64,000 nt of DNA. Source: Cladocopium goreaui. Its lineage: Eukaryota > Sar > Dinophyceae > Suessiales > Symbiodiniaceae. The stretch covers positions 27,501 to 91,500 of the forward strand of contig CAMXCT020001376.1 in NCBI GenBank assembly GCA_947184155.2, in the 5' to 3' direction. The notes below the pieces were generated by a model. The model was given only the letters and a program-made list of their open reading frames with translations, searched no databases and was not told where the DNA came from. Shown here in pieces: positions 59,880 to 64,000 of this stretch (positions are counted from its first letter, which is position 1; each line of letters opens with the position of its first letter). The position numbers were made by a program, and so were the translations under genes.

Positions 59880-59971
59880 CCCGTAGTTATCAGTTGGTTT
59901 TTAAACCATCATTTACTAACTATGTATATACCATAACCCAACAGACATTGGAGTTATAAGTCAACTTAGCA
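59880..59971 (+). mobile_element. palindromic/introner-like element family E, copy 2
   Basis: The left side CCGTAGTTATCAGTTGG and right end GAGTTATAAGTCAACTTAG resemble 41227-41325, including the terminal CAACTTAG. Confidence 0.55.
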
Positions 59972-60062
59972 AACTAATTCTCAGTAGATTCCAATAACAA
60001 TATCCCAGTAAATCATCATTAAATCACCATTAAAGCATCATTAAATCACCATGCTTTGTCAG

Positions 60063-60140
60063 GTGCAGAAAGCCGTCCGAAGCCGAGAGCCACCTGAGGA
60101 GGAGCGAGGAAGGTTTGAGGTGTCTCAGAGGATGATTTAA
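60063..60140 (+). CDS. candidate terminal exon upstream of the TIR-like gene
   Basis: An acceptor TTTGTCAG lies at about 60055-60062. The frame reads VQKAVRSREPPEEERGRF, then EVSQRMI, and ends in TAA at 60138-60140. It is highly charged and GC-rich. It would be the last exon of a separate upstream gene, since the next gene starts with its own ATG at 60489. Confidence 0.4.
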   Translation: MQKAVRSREPPEEERGRFEVSQRMI

Positions 60141-60488
60141 ATGACCCGACTCGTTGCTGCTCAAGTACCACATCTTGGGCATTGCAGAGTTCCAGTTCAA
60201 TGGTCAGATTGCTGGGAAATTACTCATAACCTTGCCACATACCAGAAGCACCCAGAGTCCATATATCTCAGAGATGTGTTGGTGCAAAATGCATGATGAT
60301 CCTAGTCGAGAAGGCATAACTTGCAAGGCAATGACAATGAGGAACAAGTCCCGTCATGTCATGTTCGGCCCAATCTTCGAAGTTCTTAGAGTTTTATCAT
60401 GTTTTATCATGTTTTATCAGTTCCATGATTTAAATTTTAGACCATAAGATTCCCCTGCATTCCAAATGCCCATTTTTTCCATTGCGCC

Positions 60489-63116
60489 ATGGCCCAAACG
60501 GTTCGCATTCAAGTCCCGAAAAAGGGTACATTCACTTGCAACAGTAGCACCGCAGACGAGGCCGTGGAATATTTGCGGCAAGTGTTAGATGAGCCCTGGC
60601 ATGGTCAGAAACTGTTGTCTTGCGGTCCACAGAAGTTGGGACCCCACAACCCGATGCATGAATTCAATGAAGACCTTGTGTTTGCAAACTATTCATACTT
60701 GAGTTCTGGACCTCCGATTGATATCCCAAGAACAGAAGTGCGTGGAATCACCATCAAGCAGCTGTCACGTCTGCTGGATTTTGTTGAGGAAAGGGCCTCC
60801 ACTTGGTGTGAAGTGCATCAATGTTCACCACACTACAGGCAACCTTTGTCTTTCAAGGACTTCAATATGTATCATGCGCATTACTGGGTCATTCACCCTG
60901 CTACGGCCAGTCCCTTGTACTGCAGCTATGTAGAGCTGGTCGCCAGCGAGGCTGCAAGTCAACGGCCTCTGTGGTTTGCCTCCTATGTGTGGGCGGCGCC
61001 GCTCCACAAGTTCATGGCCTGCCTGAGGCACCAGGTTTCTTTGCGCGAGTTGCCTGCGCACACAGCCTATTGGGTTGAGGTTTACGCCTACAACCACCAT
61101 CGGCTTGAGGAGGAGATCTGCGACAATCCCCGAAAGACGAGCTTCTGCCGTGCACTGAAGTTGTGTACCGGTCTCTTGCTGATCTTGGATCAAGATCCTC
61201 TGAGCAGGATCTGGACGTGCTTTGAAGTGTCTCTGGCAGTAGAGGAGCGCAACATGTCTCTGGCAGTGGAGAAGCGCAACAAGGGAAAGTCCGGGAAGCA
61301 TTTTCTGCTGGATGTGGCGGCCATGGATCGTCATGGCGAAGCACATCTCATCACAGATGGCCTAGCCGGTGCTGAGGAGCGGATGGACGGGGCGCTGGGT
61401 TTTTTGTTCAAAGGCCAGCGTGAGGCCAAGTTCCCGCGAGAGATTATGCACAAAGCCGCGCATGTTGACGTTGCCTGTGCTGATGCAACCAAGCATGATG
61501 ACAAGATAAGGATTCTCAACAGCCTTCGTTGCCCACGGGCAAAGACAAGGGATCTTCTTAATGAACCACCGTATGAGGATCCAAGCTTTGATGCGGTCGG
61601 CAACGCCATGAGAGAAAAACTGGAGGAAACCGAGAGGCTCTCTTCAGTGGCGAACGACCTTAGTTTTTTGCTTGGTGAGAACCAGAAAAAGACAGACGGA
61701 GTTGAGAAGCTTGTGCAGGACATGGATGAAGAGCTTTGGAATGAACAGGACGACACTGTGCAAAAGTTTCTCCCGGAGTTTGACTTGTTTGAATGGAGCA
61801 AGGACAGAGTTGAGCAGAAGGTGCAAGAGATCCGTGCTCTTCATAGCAAACATGCAGGAGTCAGCATGGCCTACTTGCTGCAAGATTTTGTGCACTTAGC
61901 CCAACAGAGATCACAAGAAGTAGATCCAACCTTTCTCCGATTGAAAGAAGTCTTTTGGCTCTGTAAGGACAAAGTCGGCCAGGACTTGTACTGCCCAAGA
62001 GATGGCAAGTTGGGCCGTGCTTTGGTGGATTTGCTTCCCCCAAAACATCGACAAAGGCAAAACTACTTCATGTCCTGGAGTTGGCAATACTCAGTGGGAC
62101 AGGTAAGAAATGCGTTGCAAATGTGGAAAGCACCGATGGCAGCTGAGAATGTCTTTTTCTACATGTGTTTTTTTGTGAACAATCAATTCCGTCTCATTGT
62201 GGATGGAACTCCGGCTGGCAGTGACGATTTGGAGGAGGTCTTTGAAGAGAACCTTCGACGCTGTGGCCAGATGGTAGCCATTTTGGATGGATGGCACCGG
62301 CCCAGATACCTGCGACGAGTTTGGACGATCTATGAACAGTACGTCGCGTGCACTCTGAAGATTGACGTGGCATTTGTGATGCCTCATGAAACCTGGATTT
62401 GCTGGATTGTTTGTTTGTTTCATCAGTGCTTAATCATGATTAATCCACCAAAGGTGGAAATCTGTGGGTGAATGAAACGATGATGGGTGAATCTTCATTT
62501 TTGAGCAAACGTTACATTAAACTGCTACAGGTTTTCCGCAAGCCACCATTTACAAAAAGTGCCGAATCTACTCTTAGTTCTTTGTGATTTTTGCAGCCCT
62601 GCACGATCGCAAATCCAAGGAAGCAAGTGCCTCCCTGTCCCAGAAGATTTCTCTTGGAGATAAAGGCATTGCCGAGGTGACCCGATCCCTCTGTGAAGTC
62701 AACGTGGCCAATGCAGAAGCATATGACCCACGGGATGAGAAGAAGGTCAAAGACACGATCCAAGAAAGTGTTGGTTTTCAGGTGGGAACCCGCCAAAACA
62801 CCAAACCTGACCCTGGTTGATTGGTTAACGGGTTGTGTTTTTTTCCGGATATAATTGCTATATACCGTATACCTTTTATATTTTGATGATAATCCTGCCA
62901 TCCACATTTAGAATCAACCAGTTTTTGAAGGGACGACGTGTTGCGGGAGCAGCCGCTCAGGAGGTGAATCGGCATGTGAAAAGTGCCATGGCTCAATGGA
63001 TCGGTGGCGTTATCAGGGACAAGTTTGAGAAGCTCGTGAACGAAACGGGTGAGGAGTGCGAGGACGCCGACGATACATTTTGCCCCACAACTTTCTGTGG
63101 GGGTTCTTGTTTTTGA
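60489..63116 (+). CDS. three-exon gene: protein with two TIR-like domains
   Basis: Exons 60489-62387, 62620-62781 and 62961-63116 give 738 residues. The start GCGCCATGGCC is well placed. Domain 1 (about 128-300) carries WFASYVWAAPLHKF, AYWVEVYAYNHHRLEE, LLLILDQDP and RIWTCFE. Domain 2 (about 525-632) carries NYFMSWSWQY, FYMCFFVNNQF, LRRCGQMVAILDGW and RRVWTIYEQY. The alternating strand and helix pattern with a buried LxILD strand and R.W..(F/Y)E motif resembles a TIR-like fold, repeated twice and diverged. Between them lies a coiled-coil-like region (about 375-430). From memory this pair defines a large, unnamed family in dinoflagellates and haptophytes. Catalysis (for example NAD cleavage) is not shown. 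Intron 1 (62388-62619) uses a GA donor and AG|G acceptor. Intron 2 (62782-62960) is GT-AG. Joining exons gives VMPHEASASLSQKIS and ESVGFQEVNRHVKSAM without frame change. Confidence 0.8.
62388..62619 (+). other. GA-AG intron of the TIR-like gene
   Basis: The 5' border is CAT|GAAACC and the 3' border CCAAG|GAAGC. Exon ends share the word GAA, so the junction is a short direct repeat. No GT nearby gives a phase-correct product that reads as well. GC at 62401 with acceptor TTTTGCAG is a weaker alternative that adds residues. Confidence 0.65.
62782..62960 (+). other. GT-AG intron of the TIR-like gene
   Basis: The donor is TTTCAG|GTGGGA and the acceptor GCCGCTCAG|GAGG. Both borders share TCAGG. 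Phase is 0. Confidence 0.7.
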
Positions 63117-63165
63117 TTCTGTATCCCGGGTCGCTTCCCCACCTCCGCCTCCCGCCTCCCGCCTC

Positions 63166-63760
63166 CACACACACACACACATACCATCTCTCACATACAA
63201 TAACTTCACACACACAAACTTAACACACAACTTTGTCACATACCATCTCTCACATACAATAACGTCACATACCATCTCTCACATACAATAACTTCACACA
63301 CACAAACTTAACACACAACTTTGTCACATACCATCTCTCACATACAATAACGTCACACACACAAACTTAACACACAACTTTGTCACATACCATCTCTCAC
63401 ATACAATAACGTCACATACCATCTCTCACACACACACACACTTAACACACAACTTTGTCACATACCATCTCTCACATACAATAACGTCACATACCATCTC
63501 TCACATACAATAACTTCACACACACACAAACTTAACACACAACTTTGTCACATACCATCTCTCACATACAATAACGTCACATACCATCTCTCACATACAA
63601 TAACTTCACACACACAAACTTAACACACAACTTTGTCACATACCATCTCTCACATACAATAACGTCACATACCATCTCTCACATACAATAACTTCACACA
63701 CACAAACTTAACACACAACTTTGTCACATACCATCTCTCACATACAATACTTCACACACA
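63166..63760. repeat. minisatellite with 88-bp higher-order unit
   Basis: Two 29-30 bp monomers alternate: CATACCATCTCTCACATACA plus ATAACGTCA, and CACACACAAACTTAACACAC plus AACTTTGTCA. The marker CTTTGTCACA falls at 63231, 63319, 63378, 63453, 63543, 63631 and 63719. Most intervals are 88 bp (two of the first monomer plus one of the second), with shorter ones at 59 and 75. Confidence 0.95.
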
Positions 63761-63764
63761 AACT

Positions 63765-64000
63765 CACATCTACCATCGTTTTGCGTGGCAGGCGTGGCAC
63801 TGATGGCACTGGGTGGCATGCTTGGTCTTGGTTTAGTCGCCCGTGACGCCGCGGCACTTTGCGTGGCAGGCGCGGCACAAACTCACATCTACCGTCGTCT
63901 TGCGTGGCAGGCATGGCACAAACTCACATCTACCATCGTTTTGCGTGGCAGGCGTGGCACTGATGGCACTGGGTGGCGCGCTTGGTCTTCGTTTCGTCGC
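63765..64000. repeat. GC-rich GCGTGGCAGGC repeat at the window edge
   Basis: A block CTACCATCGTTTTGCGTGGC plus AGGCGTGGCACTGATGGCAC is repeated at about 63770 and 63928. Partial copies with CTACCGTCGTCTTGCGTGGC lie near 63890. It continues past the window end. Confidence 0.85.

Noticed and set aside
61331-61801. 156-codon minus ORF in the TIR-like gene
   Set aside because: Antisense shadow. The + frame has spliced continuity and family motifs.
1-64000. tRNA, rRNA, snRNA, spliced-leader gene, CRISPR array or bacterial operon
   Set aside because: I scanned for GGTTCGAATC-type tRNA arms, the dinoflagellate spliced-leader core and regularly spaced repeats with unique spacers, and found none. 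Regular repeats here are satellites.

Overview
The window looks like nuclear DNA of a dinoflagellate, most likely of the Symbiodinium/Polarella type. Four things point that way. There are many short exon-like islands in long AT-rich introns. One gene (60489-63116) can be spliced only with a GA-AG intron next to a GT-AG intron, and GA donors are a known dinoflagellate peculiarity. Dinoflagellate-style Ty1/copia and LINE sequences are present. A degenerate CCCTAAA (TTTAGGG-type telomere motif) array is also present. I saw no tRNA, rRNA, spliced-leader gene or CRISPR array. Species assignment is inference.

Layout. 1-2.5 kb: AT-rich DNA with two weak exon candidates. 2.5-7.5 kb: three tandem copies of a ~1.8 kb low-complexity unit, ending in a 100-N scaffold gap (7507-7606). 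7.6-8.3 kb: 3' end of a LINE reverse-transcriptase ORF. 8.3-43 kb: intron-like DNA holding about 30 exon-sized coding islands, nearly all reading on the + strand, with one minus-strand cluster at 24.3-26.5 kb. The same stretch carries at least five families of ~100-bp palindromic, introner/MITE-like elements and a frameshifted LINE fragment (16.2-16.7 kb). 43.1-44.2 kb: a 108-bp satellite. 44.5-45.2 kb: an ORF interrupted by one TGA. 45.5-48.1 kb: an ATCT microsatellite followed by the telomere-like array. 48.4-56.1 kb: a full-length Ty1/copia element with identical 149-bp LTRs. 56.1-60.4 kb: intron-like DNA with a few exon candidates. 60.5-63.1 kb: the best host gene, a three-exon gene with two diverged copies of a TIR-like domain. 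63.2-64.0 kb: a minisatellite and a GC-rich repeat.

The copia element is the most complete unit. It has LTR, a primer-binding site like that of initiator tRNA-Met, gag with a zinc knuckle, an aspartic protease, a methyltransferase-like domain with an SPPC motif, an integrase (D, D35E), RT and RNase H. A further 3' ORF has a motif like the exodeoxyribonuclease X C-terminal domain, followed by the second LTR. Its coding frame is broken twice, by a TAA after the protease and by a -1 shift before RT, although the LTRs look identical.

Exon candidates rest on reading-frame quality, splice-like flanks and, in two places, compatible splice phase between neighbours. Most are unrecognised and carry confidences of 0.5 or lower. 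Family names for repeats (A-F) are mine.
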